The notes: a model not told the origin generated them from the letters alone. A DNA stretch of 64,000 bases from Embleya sp051903075 (GCF_051903075.1 NZ_CP182422.1:4526001-4590000), one strand, 5' to 3'; shown: positions 55,231 to 63,558, counted from the stretch's first letter. A program made the numbers and translations.

Positions 55231-55413
55231 CTGTTCCTCGGTGCCATTGCCCTGACGGGCCCTGCCGGTCGCCCGCGTGTGCCCGGTGGGGCCGGTGGGG
55301 CCAGAGGGATCATCATCCCGATGATATGTGGGCAAAGCTGAAGAAAGGCCGCCGAATCGGACAATGGTGGGCGTGGCGTGGCGGACCCGATCGGCTCAGG
55401 GCCTCGCGGCGGC

Positions 55414-55455
55414 GCTCGGCGCGTCGCGACCGGGGCTCGGCGCGTCGCGACCGGG
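55414..55455. repeat. 21-bp perfect tandem duplication
   Basis: A 21-base unit beginning GCTCGGCGCGTCGCGAC occurs twice without a gap (55414-55434, 55435-55455), just after the 3' end of the L,D-transpeptidase-like gene. GGCTCAGGGC flanks both ends (about 55393 and 55455). Confidence 0.75.
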
Positions 55456-55457
55456 GC

Positions 55458-56081
55458 TCAGGGCACCACGATGACGGGTGTGCCGACCGGGGCGAAGTTC
55501 CACAGCGCGACGCCGTCGTCCGGCGTCGAGCGGATGCCCGCGCTCTGCTTGGCGGGCGGTGCCGAGGTGCGCGGGCGGGCGGTGCCGGTGGGGGAGGGGC
55601 CGGTTTTGCCGCCGCTGTCGATCTGGTCCAGCGGGGTGTCCGTGGCCGCGAAGCCGAGCGGCACGCCCTGGACCGCGCCGAAGCGCACCGAGTAGGTGAT
55701 CCGCAGGCCGTCGCTGCCGGTCTGCGCCTCCTCCTTCTTCAGCGTCACCTGGAACGTGCCCGGCTGCGGCTTGACCGGCGCGGCGGCCACCCGGTAGTCG
55801 CGCAACATGCGCTCGGCCTCGTCGACCAGCCAGACGTGGTTGTCCTTGAGCGAGTACACGACCCGCTTGCCGGTGCCGGAGTTGGCCGGCACGGGCGGTG
55901 GGACGTAGGCCGGCGCCACGGGCGCGCCGGAGGCGCCGGACGGGGTCGGCGTGCTCGTACGCGCTATCCCCCGATTGTCCGGTGCGGAGTTCGCGGCCTG
56001 GACCGCGAGGAAGCCGACGCCGACCAGCGCGGCGATGGTGATGCCCGCGACGGCCACGCCCGGGTTGAGCCGCTTCGCCAT
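55458..56081 (-). CDS. L,D-transpeptidase-like protein lacking the catalytic Cys/His
   Basis: The 207-aa protein has an N-terminal membrane helix (VAVAGITIAALVGVGFLAVQAA), a Pro/Ser linker and a YkuD-like domain from about residue 72 (RVVYSLKDNHVWLVDEAERMLRDYRV). The domain end (VALWNFAPVGTPVIVV) matches the family. The catalytic motif should read S-H-G-C-x-R. Here it is Ser180-Ala181-Gly182-Ile183, so both His and Cys are gone. It is probably catalytically dead, perhaps a binding or regulatory protein. The ATG at 56081 has GAGGGA/AAGG upstream. It is divergent from tsaB and next to a PBP. Confidence 0.75.
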   Translation of the reverse strand: MAKRLNPGVAVAGITIAALVGVGFLAVQAANSAPDNRGIARTSTPTPSGASGAPVAPAYVPPPVPANSGTGKRVVYSLKDNHVWLVDEAERMLRDYRVAAAPVKPQPGTFQVTLKKEEAQTGSDGLRITYSVRFGAVQGVPLGFAATDTPLDQIDSGGKTGPSPTGTARPRTSAPPAKQSAGIRSTPDDGVALWNFAPVGTPVIVVP

Positions 56082-56231
56082 TGCCTTGGGTCCCTCTTCC
56101 GCCGTGTGTCGGCCTCCATGGTGCCGGCAGCCGGTGTCCCCGCGTCGGAGCCGGGTCGGCTTTTCCCCGCGAACGCGTCCCGGGAGGCGCCGGTGGGCGG
56201 GCCCGCGCTCCGCGGTCGGTAGCCTGGTGCC

Positions 56232-56915
56232 GTGCTGCTGCTCGCCTTCGACACCGCCACCCCGGCCGTCACGGTCGCCCTCCACGACGATTCCCGCGTG
56301 CTCGCCGGTTCCACCCGGATCGACGCGCGCCGGCAGGGCGAGTTGCTCGCGCCCGGCATCGTCGACGTGCTCCGGGCGGCGGGACGCACCCGCGCCGAAC
56401 TCACCGACATCGCGGTCGGCGTCGGCCCCGGGCCGTACACCGGCCTGCGGGTGGGCATCGTGACCGCGCTCGCGTTGGGCGACGCGCTCGGCATCCCCGT
56501 GCACGGCGTATGCACCCTGGACGCGCTCGCGTACGCGGCCGGCCGCGACGCCACGGTCGCCGGGCCGTTCACGGCCGCGACCGACGCGCGCCGCAAGGAG
56601 GTCTACTGGGCGCGCTACGACGACGCCCACACGCGCGTCGAGGGACCGTCGGTGGACCGCGCCGGCGACCTGGCCGCGACCGTCACCGCGCTGCCCGCCG
56701 TCGGCGCGGGCGCCGCGCTGTACCCGGACGCGTTCGCGGACGTGCGCGGCCCCGAACACCCGGACGCCGCCGCGCTCGCGGCGTTCGCCGTCGAACGCCT
56801 GACCGCCGGCCTCGCCCTGCTCCCGCCGGAGCCCCTCTACCTGCGCCGCCCCGACGCCCAGGTCCCCGCCGGCTACAAGGCCGTCACCCCCGCGGGGCCC
56901 CCGCCCGGGGCGTAG
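56232..56915 (+). CDS. tsaB: tRNA t6A complex subunit TsaB
   Basis: TsaB is an ASKHA-fold partner of TsaD that is required for t6A37 synthesis. The 227-aa protein begins MLLLAFDTATPAVTVALHDD, with the family core GVGPGPYTGLRVGI and TDARRKEVYWARY. TAGCCT (56220-56225) ends 6 bases before the GTG, so the mRNA is probably leaderless. rimI and tsaD follow, the usual tsaB-rimI-tsaD order. Confidence 0.95.
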   Translation: MLLLAFDTATPAVTVALHDDSRVLAGSTRIDARRQGELLAPGIVDVLRAAGRTRAELTDIAVGVGPGPYTGLRVGIVTALALGDALGIPVHGVCTLDALAYAAGRDATVAGPFTAATDARRKEVYWARYDDAHTRVEGPSVDRAGDLAATVTALPAVGAGAALYPDAFADVRGPEHPDAAALAAFAVERLTAGLALLPPEPLYLRRPDAQVPAGYKAVTPAGPPPGA

Positions 56916-56954
56916 CCCGGCCGGGCCACGCCGGGCAGGGCCTAGACTTCCGGC

Positions 56955-57443
56955 ATGGAATTCGGGTCTCGCCTGCGGCGGATGCGGTGGTGGGACATCG
57001 AGGCCGTGATGCGACTCGAGCACGAGTTGTTCGCCGAGGACGCGTGGTCGGCGGGGATGTTCTGGTCCGAGTTGTCGGAACCGGAGATGCGGCACTACGT
57101 GGTCGCCGAGGACGAGACGGGCACCCTGGCGGGATACGCCGGGCTCGCGGTGATCGGCGACGAGGGCGACGTGCAGACCATCGGGGTGCGCCGCGATCGG
57201 TGGGGCACGGGCCTGGGCGCGCTGCTGTTGACCGAACTGCTCGACCTGGCGGTGGCGCGCGGCTGCCGGGACGTACTGCTCGAGGTGCGGGTGGACAACG
57301 CCCGCGCGCAGGCGCTGTACGAGCGCTTCGGCTTCAAGGGGATCGGCGTGCGCCGGGGCTACTACCAGCCCGCCAACGTGGACGCGTTGGTGATGCGCTG
57401 CGATCTGAAGGAACGTCGGGAAGGAACGGCCACCGGTGGCTGA
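56955..57443 (+). CDS. rimI: Ribosomal-protein S18 alanine N-acetyltransferase
   Basis: RimI is a GNAT acetyltransferase that acetylates the N-terminus of S18 and, in actinobacteria, other proteins. The 162-aa protein has the GNAT core with IGVRRDRWGTGLGALLLTELL (acetyl-CoA pyrophosphate loop near residues 76-90), EVRVDNARAQALYERFGFKGIGVRRGYY and ending DALVMRCDL. TAGACT (56943-56948) ends exactly 6 bases before the ATG, so it may have its own leaderless transcript inside the operon. Its 3' end overlaps tsaD by 8 bases. Confidence 0.95.
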   Translation: MEFGSRLRRMRWWDIEAVMRLEHELFAEDAWSAGMFWSELSEPEMRHYVVAEDETGTLAGYAGLAVIGDEGDVQTIGVRRDRWGTGLGALLLTELLDLAVARGCRDVLLEVRVDNARAQALYERFGFKGIGVRRGYYQPANVDALVMRCDLKERREGTATGG

Positions 57444-58479
57444 CGAACCACTCGTCCTGGGCATCGAGACCTCGTGCGACGAGACCGGCATCGGCATCGT
57501 GCGCGGCACCACGCTGCTCGCCGACGCGGTCGCCTCCAGTGTCGACGAACACGCCCGGTTCGGCGGTGTGGTGCCCGAGGTCGCCAGCCGCGCGCACCTG
57601 GAGGCGATGGTGCCGACGGTGCGCCGCGCGCTCGCCGACGCGGGTGTCACGATGGGCGACATCGATGCGATCGCGGTCACCTCGGGTCCCGGCCTGGCGG
57701 GCGCGCTGCTGGTGGGCGTCGCCGCGGCCAAGGGCTACTCGGTCGCCCTCGACAAGCCGCTGTACGGCGTCAACCACCTGGCCTCGCACGTGTGCGTGGA
57801 CCAGCTGGAGCACGGCAAGCTGCCCGAACCGTGCATGGCGTTGCTGGTCTCCGGTGGGCACTCCTCGCTGCTGCTCGTGCCCGACATCACCTCCGACGTG
57901 CGCCCGCTGGGGTCGACCATCGACGACGCGGCGGGCGAGGCGTTCGACAAGGTCGCGCGCGTGCTCGGACTCGGCTTCCCGGGCGGCCCGGTGATCGACC
58001 GGTGGGCGCGCGAGGGCGACCGCGCCGCGATCGCCTTCCCGCGCGGGCTGACCGGTCCGCGCGACGCGCCGTTCGACTTCTCCTTCTCCGGCCTCAAGAC
58101 CTCGGTCGCGCGCTGGGTCGAGGCCCGGCAGCGGGCCGGGGAGAGCGTGCCGGTGGCGGACGTGGCGGCGTCCTTCCAGGAGGCGGTGGTCGACGTGCTG
58201 ACCCGCAAGGCGATCCGGGCCTGCAAGGAGAACGGCGTCGAGCACCTGATGATGGGCGGCGGCGTGTCCGCCAACACCCGCCTGCGGGCGCTGGCGCAGG
58301 AGCGCTGCGACGCGGCCGGGATCGTGCTGCGCGTGCCGCGGCCGGGCCTGTGCACCGACAACGGCGCGATGGTCGCCGCGCTTGGCGCCGAGATGGTCGC
58401 CCGCGACCGGGCCCCCTCCACACTGTCCATCCCGGCCGACTCGTCGATGCCGGTCACGATCTCGCAGGCGGTGTCCTGA
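57436..58479 (+). CDS. tsaD: tRNA N6-adenosine threonylcarbamoyltransferase TsaD
   Basis: TsaD transfers the threonylcarbamoyl group to A37 of tRNA. The 347-aa protein starts LVLGIETSCDETGIGIV and has the metal-binding HxxxH (His114, His118 in NHLASH), GGHSSLLLV, the signature FSFSGLKTSV and PGLCTDNGAMVA with the third metal ligand. The GTG start overlaps rimI by 8 bases. A small gene follows 2 bases after its stop. Confidence 0.97.
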   Translation: MADEPLVLGIETSCDETGIGIVRGTTLLADAVASSVDEHARFGGVVPEVASRAHLEAMVPTVRRALADAGVTMGDIDAIAVTSGPGLAGALLVGVAAAKGYSVALDKPLYGVNHLASHVCVDQLEHGKLPEPCMALLVSGGHSSLLLVPDITSDVRPLGSTIDDAAGEAFDKVARVLGLGFPGGPVIDRWAREGDRAAIAFPRGLTGPRDAPFDFSFSGLKTSVARWVEARQRAGESVPVADVAASFQEAVVDVLTRKAIRACKENGVEHLMMGGGVSANTRLRALAQERCDAAGIVLRVPRPGLCTDNGAMVAALGAEMVARDRAPSTLSIPADSSMPVTISQAVS

Positions 58480-58481
58480 CC

Positions 58482-58757
58482 ATGGCGATCGCGGCGATGT
58501 GGGAGGCCAGGACCGAGTCCGGCGACGGTGCGGCGCTGGCCGCATGGGTGCACGAGGTGGCGCTGCCCGTCGTGGCCGGCGCGCCCGGCCTGGAGCGGAT
58601 CGAGGTGTTCGCCGCCCCGGACGCACCCGACGGGGACCGCGTGGTGGTGATCGCGCTGTGGACCGGCCCGCCGGTGGCGCTGCCCGAGCCACCGGCCGCC
58701 CTGGTCGCCCGGCCGCCGCACACCTGGAACTTCGAACGGCTCAGCGTCGGCCCCTGA
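58482..58757 (+). CDS. Small conserved-looking protein downstream of tsaD
   Basis: This 91-aa acidic protein has no family that I can name with confidence. The pattern MAIAAMWEARTESGDGAALAAW, broadly, with GAPGLERIEVFAAPDAPDGDRVVVIALWT resembles the beta-alpha-beta half of the dimeric alpha/beta-barrel (ABM-like) fold, but without known active-site residues. The ATG is 2 bases after tsaD, so it is co-transcribed. It is the last gene before a large hairpin. A role linked to t6A synthesis cannot be claimed from position alone. Confidence 0.7.
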   Translation: MAIAAMWEARTESGDGAALAAWVHEVALPVVAGAPGLERIEVFAAPDAPDGDRVVVIALWTGPPVALPEPPAALVARPPHTWNFERLSVGP

Positions 58758-58796
58758 AGCCTCGGCGCCGCCCTCGCCCCGCCCGAGTCGGCGCAA

Positions 58797-58851
58797 CACT
58801 CGACCCGCGTCCGACGAGGAGGCCATTCGCAAGCCGGACGTGGGTCGAGTG
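58797..58851 (+). terminator. Terminator of the tsaB-rimI-tsaD operon
   Basis: CACTCGACCCGCGTCCG (58797-58813) pairs with CGGACGTGGGTCGAGTG (58835-58851) over 17 bp with one G-T pair and a 21-base loop. The remaining bases up to 59045 hold no gene. A weak -10 (TAGCGT, 58989-58994) may serve the next gene. Confidence 0.7.
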
Positions 58852-59045
58852 CCTTGGCTGATGGCTGCGTGCCGCCGCACGTGCCATTGGCCTTGCCGGG
58901 AGTGTGCCCAGCTCATCGGCTGCTCAACAGTCCTTCGACAGTCCCTTGAACAGGGCTTGTCCGGACCGTGACAGGCCGCCGCGCCGCGTAGCGTGGGCGC
59001 GGGTGGATCGGGCGAACGGTCCAGGCGACGGAAGGGCCGGCGACA

Positions 59046-59939
59046 GTGGCGCATGGAACGGTACAAAAGCGGCGAGGCGTATTCGCCTCGGTCGGCGTCG
59101 GCCTGGCCGGCGTACTGCTGCTCGCGCTGACCGGCTGTGGCGGCGGATCCGACGACACGTCGTCGGTGAAGGCGACCGAGGTACCCTCCGGCGGTACCTC
59201 GACCGCGGCCGCCAAACCGGCGCCCGCGGCCAAGCCGGACACCCCCGGCGCCGACCCCGCCACGCTCGCCGCGAAGTGGAACCTGAAGCCGTTCGCCGCG
59301 CCGCCGGCCCCGCCCGCGGACAAGCCGATCAAGGGAGGCGGGCCCAAGCCGCCGGTGGTGGAGAAGATCCCCACACAGGAGAAGATCGTGTTCATCACGA
59401 TCGACGACGGCGCGGAGAAGGATCCCAAGTTCCTGGACATGATGCGGGACCTGCGCATCCCGGTGGCGATGTTCCTCAACGACACCTACGTGCGCCAGGA
59501 CCCGGAATACTTCCGCAAGCTCCAGGACCTCGGCGCCACCGTGCAGAACCACACGCTCTCCCACCCCGACCTGAAGACCCTGGGCGCCGACGCGCAGAAG
59601 CACCAGATCTGCGGCCAACAGGACCGGCTCGGCGAGCTGTACGGCAAACGCCCGACGTTGTTCCGCCCGCCCTACGGCAACTGGAACGCGACCACGCAGA
59701 CGGTGGCGGGCGGTTGCGGCGGAATCGGCGCGATCGTGAAGTGGCAGGAGTCGATGCAGATCAACGACATGCAGTACGCGGGGGAGAAGAAGCTGCACCC
59801 GGGCGACATCATCCTGGCCCACTTCCGCGGCCCGAGTGAGCTCAAGGGCACCACGATGACCGAGATGTTCGGCAACATGCTGCGCAAGATCCAGGCCCAG
59901 GGCTTCACGATCGCGCGCCTGGAGGACTACATCGGCTGA
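59046..59939 (+). CDS. Polysaccharide deacetylase lipoprotein (NodB/CE4)
   Basis: This is an extracellular lipoprotein of 297 aa. The N-terminus has a signal peptide and lipobox LTGC (Cys near residue 31). A Pro/Lys/Ala-rich spacer leads to the NodB domain. Catalytic motifs are intact: FITIDDG (metal-binding Asp pair), HTLSHP (metal-binding His), RPPYG and DIILAHF. It should remove acetyl groups from peptidoglycan or another surface glycan. The start is GTG 59046 with GAAGGG upstream. It stands alone between the tsa operon and a convergent methyltransferase. Confidence 0.92.
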   Translation: MAHGTVQKRRGVFASVGVGLAGVLLLALTGCGGGSDDTSSVKATEVPSGGTSTAAAKPAPAAKPDTPGADPATLAAKWNLKPFAAPPAPPADKPIKGGGPKPPVVEKIPTQEKIVFITIDDGAEKDPKFLDMMRDLRIPVAMFLNDTYVRQDPEYFRKLQDLGATVQNHTLSHPDLKTLGADAQKHQICGQQDRLGELYGKRPTLFRPPYGNWNATTQTVAGGCGGIGAIVKWQESMQINDMQYAGEKKLHPGDIILAHFRGPSELKGTTMTEMFGNMLRKIQAQGFTIARLEDYIG

Positions 59940-59957
59940 GGACCGCCCCGGCCCGGG

Positions 59958-61145
59958 TCACCCACCGCAGGGCACCGGGTGACCGATCAGCATCGTGGGC
60001 GCGCCCGCCACCCGGGTCAACAGCACCGTGGCCGCGTTCGGACCGGTGGGGCGGACCCGGCGGCGGACCTCCTCCGGCTCGACCGCAGAGCCGCGCTTCT
60101 TGACCGTCAGAGTGCCGACGCCGCGCTCGCGCAGCAGGGCCTTGAGCCGCTTGAGGTTGAACGGCAACACGTCGGTGATCTCGTACACGCTCGCGAACGC
60201 GGTGTGCACCAGCCGGTCCGAGGTCAGGTAGGCGATCGTCTCGTCCACCAGGTTGCCGTCCACCAACTCGCCGACCTCGGACACCAGATGGGCCCGGATC
60301 ACCGCGCCGTCCGGCTCGTAGAGGTAGCGGCGCATCGGGCCCACCGGCGCCTGCCGGACCATCCCCGAGGCCAACTCGGCGCCGCCGGGCAACAGGGTGG
60401 CACGCAGACCGGCCCGGGCGAGCCCGCCCCACCACAACACCGCCTCCTTGACGTCGCCGCGGTCGGAGACCCACTCCGCCTCCATGCCGGCGGGCACGAT
60501 CTCGTGCGGGATGCCGGGGGCCACCTTGGCCGCGCCGGCGGGGACGCGGGCGGCGAGGGTGCTCAGGAACGAGAAGGGCGGCGCGTACGACTCGGGGTCG
60601 AAGGTGCGACCGCGGGCGGTGCGCCGGGCCGGGTCGATCAGCGCCGCGTCGTAGCCGGACGGATCCACCTCGGTCGCGTCCGCGCACTCGACCGTGAGCA
60701 GGTCGGCCAGGCCCAGCGCCTCCGCGTTGGCCCGGGCCACCGCGCAGGTCGCCGGATCGAGGTCGACCGCGTGCACCGCGACCCCGGCGCGGGCCAGCGC
60801 GAGCGCGTCGCCGCCGATGCCGCAGCACAGGTCGATCGCCCGGCGGACGCCGGCCGCGGCCAGCCGGGCGGCCCGGTGGTCGGCCACCGAGGTCCGGGTG
60901 GACTGCTCCAGGCCGTTGGACGTGAAGAACATCCGGTCCGCGTCAGCCCCGAACTTGGCCCGGCCGCGCTGCCGCAACCGGGTCTGGGTGAGCGCGGCGG
61001 CGATCAACTCCGGCGGATGTTCCCGACGCAACCGGGTGGCCAGCGACAACTCGTCCGCGGCGTCGTGTTCGGCCAGCAGGTCGAGCAGGCAGCGGCCCTC
61101 GTCGGTCCGCAGCGCGGTGAGGGCTTCGATGGCGTCGGTGTGCAC
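59958..61145 (-). CDS. THUMP-like class I SAM-dependent methyltransferase
   Basis: This 395-aa protein has an N-terminal helical region, then a Rossmann methyltransferase domain (AIDLCCGIGGDALALARAGVAVHAVDLDP, broadly; ALIDPARR as motif IV). A C-terminal THUMP-like domain includes NLKRLKALLRERGVGTLTVKKRG. The substrate is not known, but RNA is likely because of the C-terminal domain. The start is GTG 61145, with a -10-like GAGAAT (61152-61157, minus strand) ending 6 bases upstream, so probably leaderless. It is divergent from groES. Stop codons converge with the deacetylase gene. Confidence 0.88.
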   Translation of the reverse strand: MHTDAIEALTALRTDEGRCLLDLLAEHDAADELSLATRLRREHPPELIAAALTQTRLRQRGRAKFGADADRMFFTSNGLEQSTRTSVADHRAARLAAAGVRRAIDLCCGIGGDALALARAGVAVHAVDLDPATCAVARANAEALGLADLLTVECADATEVDPSGYDAALIDPARRTARGRTFDPESYAPPFSFLSTLAARVPAGAAKVAPGIPHEIVPAGMEAEWVSDRGDVKEAVLWWGGLARAGLRATLLPGGAELASGMVRQAPVGPMRRYLYEPDGAVIRAHLVSEVGELVDGNLVDETIAYLTSDRLVHTAFASVYEITDVLPFNLKRLKALLRERGVGTLTVKKRGSAVEPEEVRRRVRPTGPNAATVLLTRVAGAPTMLIGHPVPCGG

Positions 61146-61177
61146 CCGGCCATTCTCGCCGAGCGCCCGGCCCCATC

Positions 61178-61235
61178 GATCCGCGCCCATCGGCATGAAG
61201 CCGGTCCCCGTAGATCCGCGCCCATTGGTATGAAG
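61178..61235. repeat. 23-bp direct repeat between the methyltransferase and groES
   Basis: GATCCGCGCCCATCGGCATG at 61178 recurs at 61213 (period 35) with two C-to-T differences over 23 bases (61178-61200, 61213-61235). It lies upstream of the methyltransferase start and 22 bases before the first CIRCE element. Confidence 0.65.
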
Positions 61236-61256
61236 AACGCTCGCGACGCGCTGAAT

Positions 61257-61283
61257 CTGGCACTCTGGTTGACGGAGTGCTAA
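61257..61283. promoter_or_regulatory. CIRCE element 1 (HrcA operator)
   Basis: CTGGCACTC-N9-GAGTGCTAA closely matches the CIRCE consensus TTAGCACTC-N9-GAGTGCTAA. The groES -35 box lies inside its 9-base spacer, so bound HrcA would block polymerase. Confidence 0.85.
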
Positions 61284-61297
61284 CCGCCACCTAGTGT
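61269..61297 (+). promoter_or_regulatory. groES-groEL promoter
   Basis: TTGACG (61269-61274), a 17-base spacer and TAGTGT (61292-61297). Transcription would start near 61303, leaving a leader of about 120 bases before the groES GTG. Confidence 0.75.
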
Positions 61298-61302
61298 CTG
61301 TG

Positions 61303-61329
61303 CTGGCACTCTCCCCATGAGTGTGCCAG
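61303..61329. promoter_or_regulatory. CIRCE-like element 2
   Basis: CTGGCACTC-N9-GTGTGCCAG is a second inverted repeat with CIRCE-like geometry and one mismatch. It begins at the predicted transcription start, so the promoter is bracketed by two HrcA-type sites. Confidence 0.65.
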
Positions 61330-61424
61330 TGCGATACGAGCAGGTCCGGCACCCGCGACGACGGATCTGTCCCATTCGCCGACAGACATTTTTCCGTGAG
61401 ATCTCCGAAGGGGGAGGTCGCATC

Positions 61425-61733
61425 GTGACGACCGCCAACACCAAGGTTGCCATCAAGCCGCTCGAGGACCGCATCGTGGTTCAGACGCTTGAGGCCGAGC
61501 AGACCACCGCGTCGGGTCTCGTGATCCCGGACACCGCCAAGGAGAAGCCCCAGGAGGGCGTCGTCCTGGCCGTGGGCCCGGGTCGTTTCGAGGACGGTCA
61601 GCGTCTGCCGCTCGACGTCGCCGTCGGTGACACCGTGCTGTACAGCAAGTACGGCGGCACCGAGGTGAAGTACAACGGCGAGGAATACCTCGTTCTCTCG
61701 GCCCGCGACGTGCTCGCGATCATCGAGAAGTGA
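61425..61733 (+). CDS. groES: Co-chaperonin GroES
   Basis: GroES is the lid of the GroEL folding chamber. The 102-aa protein has the mobile loop TLEAEQTTASGLVIPD and the signature KPLEDRIVVQ near the N-terminus, ending EYLVLSARDVLAIIEK. I chose GTG 61425 with GGGGGAGG at 61410-61417. The frame is open upstream, but only this start gives the family length. It is regulated by two CIRCE-type operators and forms an operon with groEL. Confidence 0.98.
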   Translation: MTTANTKVAIKPLEDRIVVQTLEAEQTTASGLVIPDTAKEKPQEGVVLAVGPGRFEDGQRLPLDVAVGDTVLYSKYGGTEVKYNGEEYLVLSARDVLAIIEK

Positions 61734-61867
61734 CATCGCGCTGACGCGCCGGAACCGGTGACGGTTCGACGACCCCGCCCCGGATCGCCCTGCCCTCGCG
61801 GCCGGTGGACCCGGGGCGGAGTCGGTTGTACGACGTCGAAAAGCAACCTTTAAGGACGAAGACCCTC

Positions 61868-63496
61868 ATGGCGAAGATCCTCCAGTTCGACGAGAAGGCC
61901 CGGCGGTCGCTGGAGCGCGGCGTCAACGCGCTGGCCGACACCGTCAAGGTCACGCTCGGCCCCAAGGGCCGCAACGTCGTGATCGACAAGAAGTTCGGTG
62001 CCCCGACCATCACCAACGACGGCGTGACCATCGCCCGTGAGGTGGAGCTCGAGGACGCGTACGAGAACCTTGGCGCGCAGCTCGCCAAGGAGGTCGCGAC
62101 CAAGACCAACGACATCGCGGGTGACGGCACCACCACCGCGACGGTGCTCGCCCAGGCGCTGGTGCGCGAGGGTCTGCGCAACGTGGCCGCCGGCGCGGCC
62201 CCGATGGACCTGAAGAAGGGCATCGACCTCGCCGTCGCCGCCGTGTCCGAGCAGCTGCTCGGTACCGCCCGCGCGATCGACGGCAAGGAGGACATCGCCG
62301 CCGTCGCCGCGCTGTCCGCCCAGGACAAGCAGATCGGCGAGCTGATCGCCGAGGCCATGGACAAGGTCGGCAAGGACGGTGTGATCACCGTCGAGGAGTC
62401 CCAGACCATGGGTCTGGAGCTGGAGTTCGCCGAGGGCCTTCAGTTCGACAAGGGCTACCTGTCGCCCTACATGGTCACCGACCAGGAGCGTATGGAGGCC
62501 GTCCTCGACGACCCGTACATCCTGATCCACCAGGGCAAGATCTCGGCCATCGCCGAGCTGCTGCCGCTGCTGGAGAAGATCATCCAGGCCGGCGCGTCGA
62601 AGCCGCTGCTGATCGTGGCCGAGGACGTGGACGGCGAGGCGCTGTCCACCCTGGTCGTGAACAAGATCCGCGGCACCTTCAACGCGGTCGCGGTCAAGGC
62701 CCCGGGCTTCGGCGACCGCCGCAAGGCGATGCTGGAGGACATGGCGATCCTGACCGGCGGTCAGGTCATCGCCCCCGAGGTCGGCCTCAAGCTCGACCAG
62801 GTCGGCCTGGAGGTGCTGGGCAGCGCCCGTCGCATCACCATCACCAAGGACGCCACCACCCTGGTGGACGGCGCCGGCGACGGTGCCGCGATCGCCGACC
62901 GGGTCAAGCAGATCAAGCGTGAGATCGAGTCCACGGACTCCGACTGGGACCGCGAGAAGCTGCAGGAGCGGCTCGCGAAGCTGGCCGGCGGCGTGTGCGT
63001 GATCCGCGTGGGCGCGGCCACCGAGGTCGAGCTCAAGGAGAAGAAGCACCGTCTCGAGGACGCGGTCTCCGCGACCCGCGCGGCCATCGAGGAGGGCATC
63101 GTCGCCGGCGGCGGCACCGCCCTGGTGCACGCGGCCTCGGTGCTCGCGGAGAACCTGGGCCAGACCGGCGACATCGCGACCGGTGTCTCGGTCGTGCGTC
63201 GCGCCGTGGTCGAGCCGCTGCGCTGGATCGCCGAGAACGCGGGCCTCGAGGGCTACGTGATCGTCAACAAGGTGCAGGAGCTCGGTGTCGGGCACGGCTT
63301 CAACGCCGCGACCGGCGAGTACGGCAACCTGGTCGACTCGGGCGTCATCGACCCGGTCAAGGTGACCCGCTCCGCGCTGCAGAACGCCGCGTCGATCGCG
63401 TCGCTGCTGCTCACGACCGAGACCCTGGTCGTCGAGAAGCCGGCCGAGGAAGAGCCGGCCGGGCACAGCCACGGCGGCCACGGCCACTCGCACTAG
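61868..63496 (+). CDS. groEL1: Chaperonin GroEL, His-rich-tail type
   Basis: This is a 60-kDa chaperonin subunit of 542 aa. It has GPKGRNVVIDKKFGAPTITNDGVTIA, the ATP-site GDGTTTATVLAQ and AAIEEGIVAGGGTALV signatures. The C-terminus ends in His/Gly repeats (GHSHGGHGHSH) instead of the GGM tail, which marks the groES-linked GroEL1 paralogue of actinobacteria. A GroEL2 with a GGM tail should be elsewhere in the genome. I chose ATG 61868 over the upstream frame start. A terminator with a T-run follows. Confidence 0.97.
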   Translation: MAKILQFDEKARRSLERGVNALADTVKVTLGPKGRNVVIDKKFGAPTITNDGVTIAREVELEDAYENLGAQLAKEVATKTNDIAGDGTTTATVLAQALVREGLRNVAAGAAPMDLKKGIDLAVAAVSEQLLGTARAIDGKEDIAAVAALSAQDKQIGELIAEAMDKVGKDGVITVEESQTMGLELEFAEGLQFDKGYLSPYMVTDQERMEAVLDDPYILIHQGKISAIAELLPLLEKIIQAGASKPLLIVAEDVDGEALSTLVVNKIRGTFNAVAVKAPGFGDRRKAMLEDMAILTGGQVIAPEVGLKLDQVGLEVLGSARRITITKDATTLVDGAGDGAAIADRVKQIKREIESTDSDWDREKLQERLAKLAGGVCVIRVGAATEVELKEKKHRLEDAVSATRAAIEEGIVAGGGTALVHAASVLAENLGQTGDIATGVSVVRRAVVEPLRWIAENAGLEGYVIVNKVQELGVGHGFNAATGEYGNLVDSGVIDPVKVTRSALQNAASIASLLLTTETLVVEKPAEEEPAGHSHGGHGHSH

Positions 63497-63558
63497 TTCC
63501 ACGCGCATCGGTTCCGCGCACGGGTAGCCCGCGCGCCGGTTCCACCCCGCACGTCCCC

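Noticed and set aside
57735..59822. Long minus-strand frames across tsaD and the deacetylase gene
   Set aside because: They are antisense to two recognised genes, cross an obvious terminator, and have no recognisable domain.
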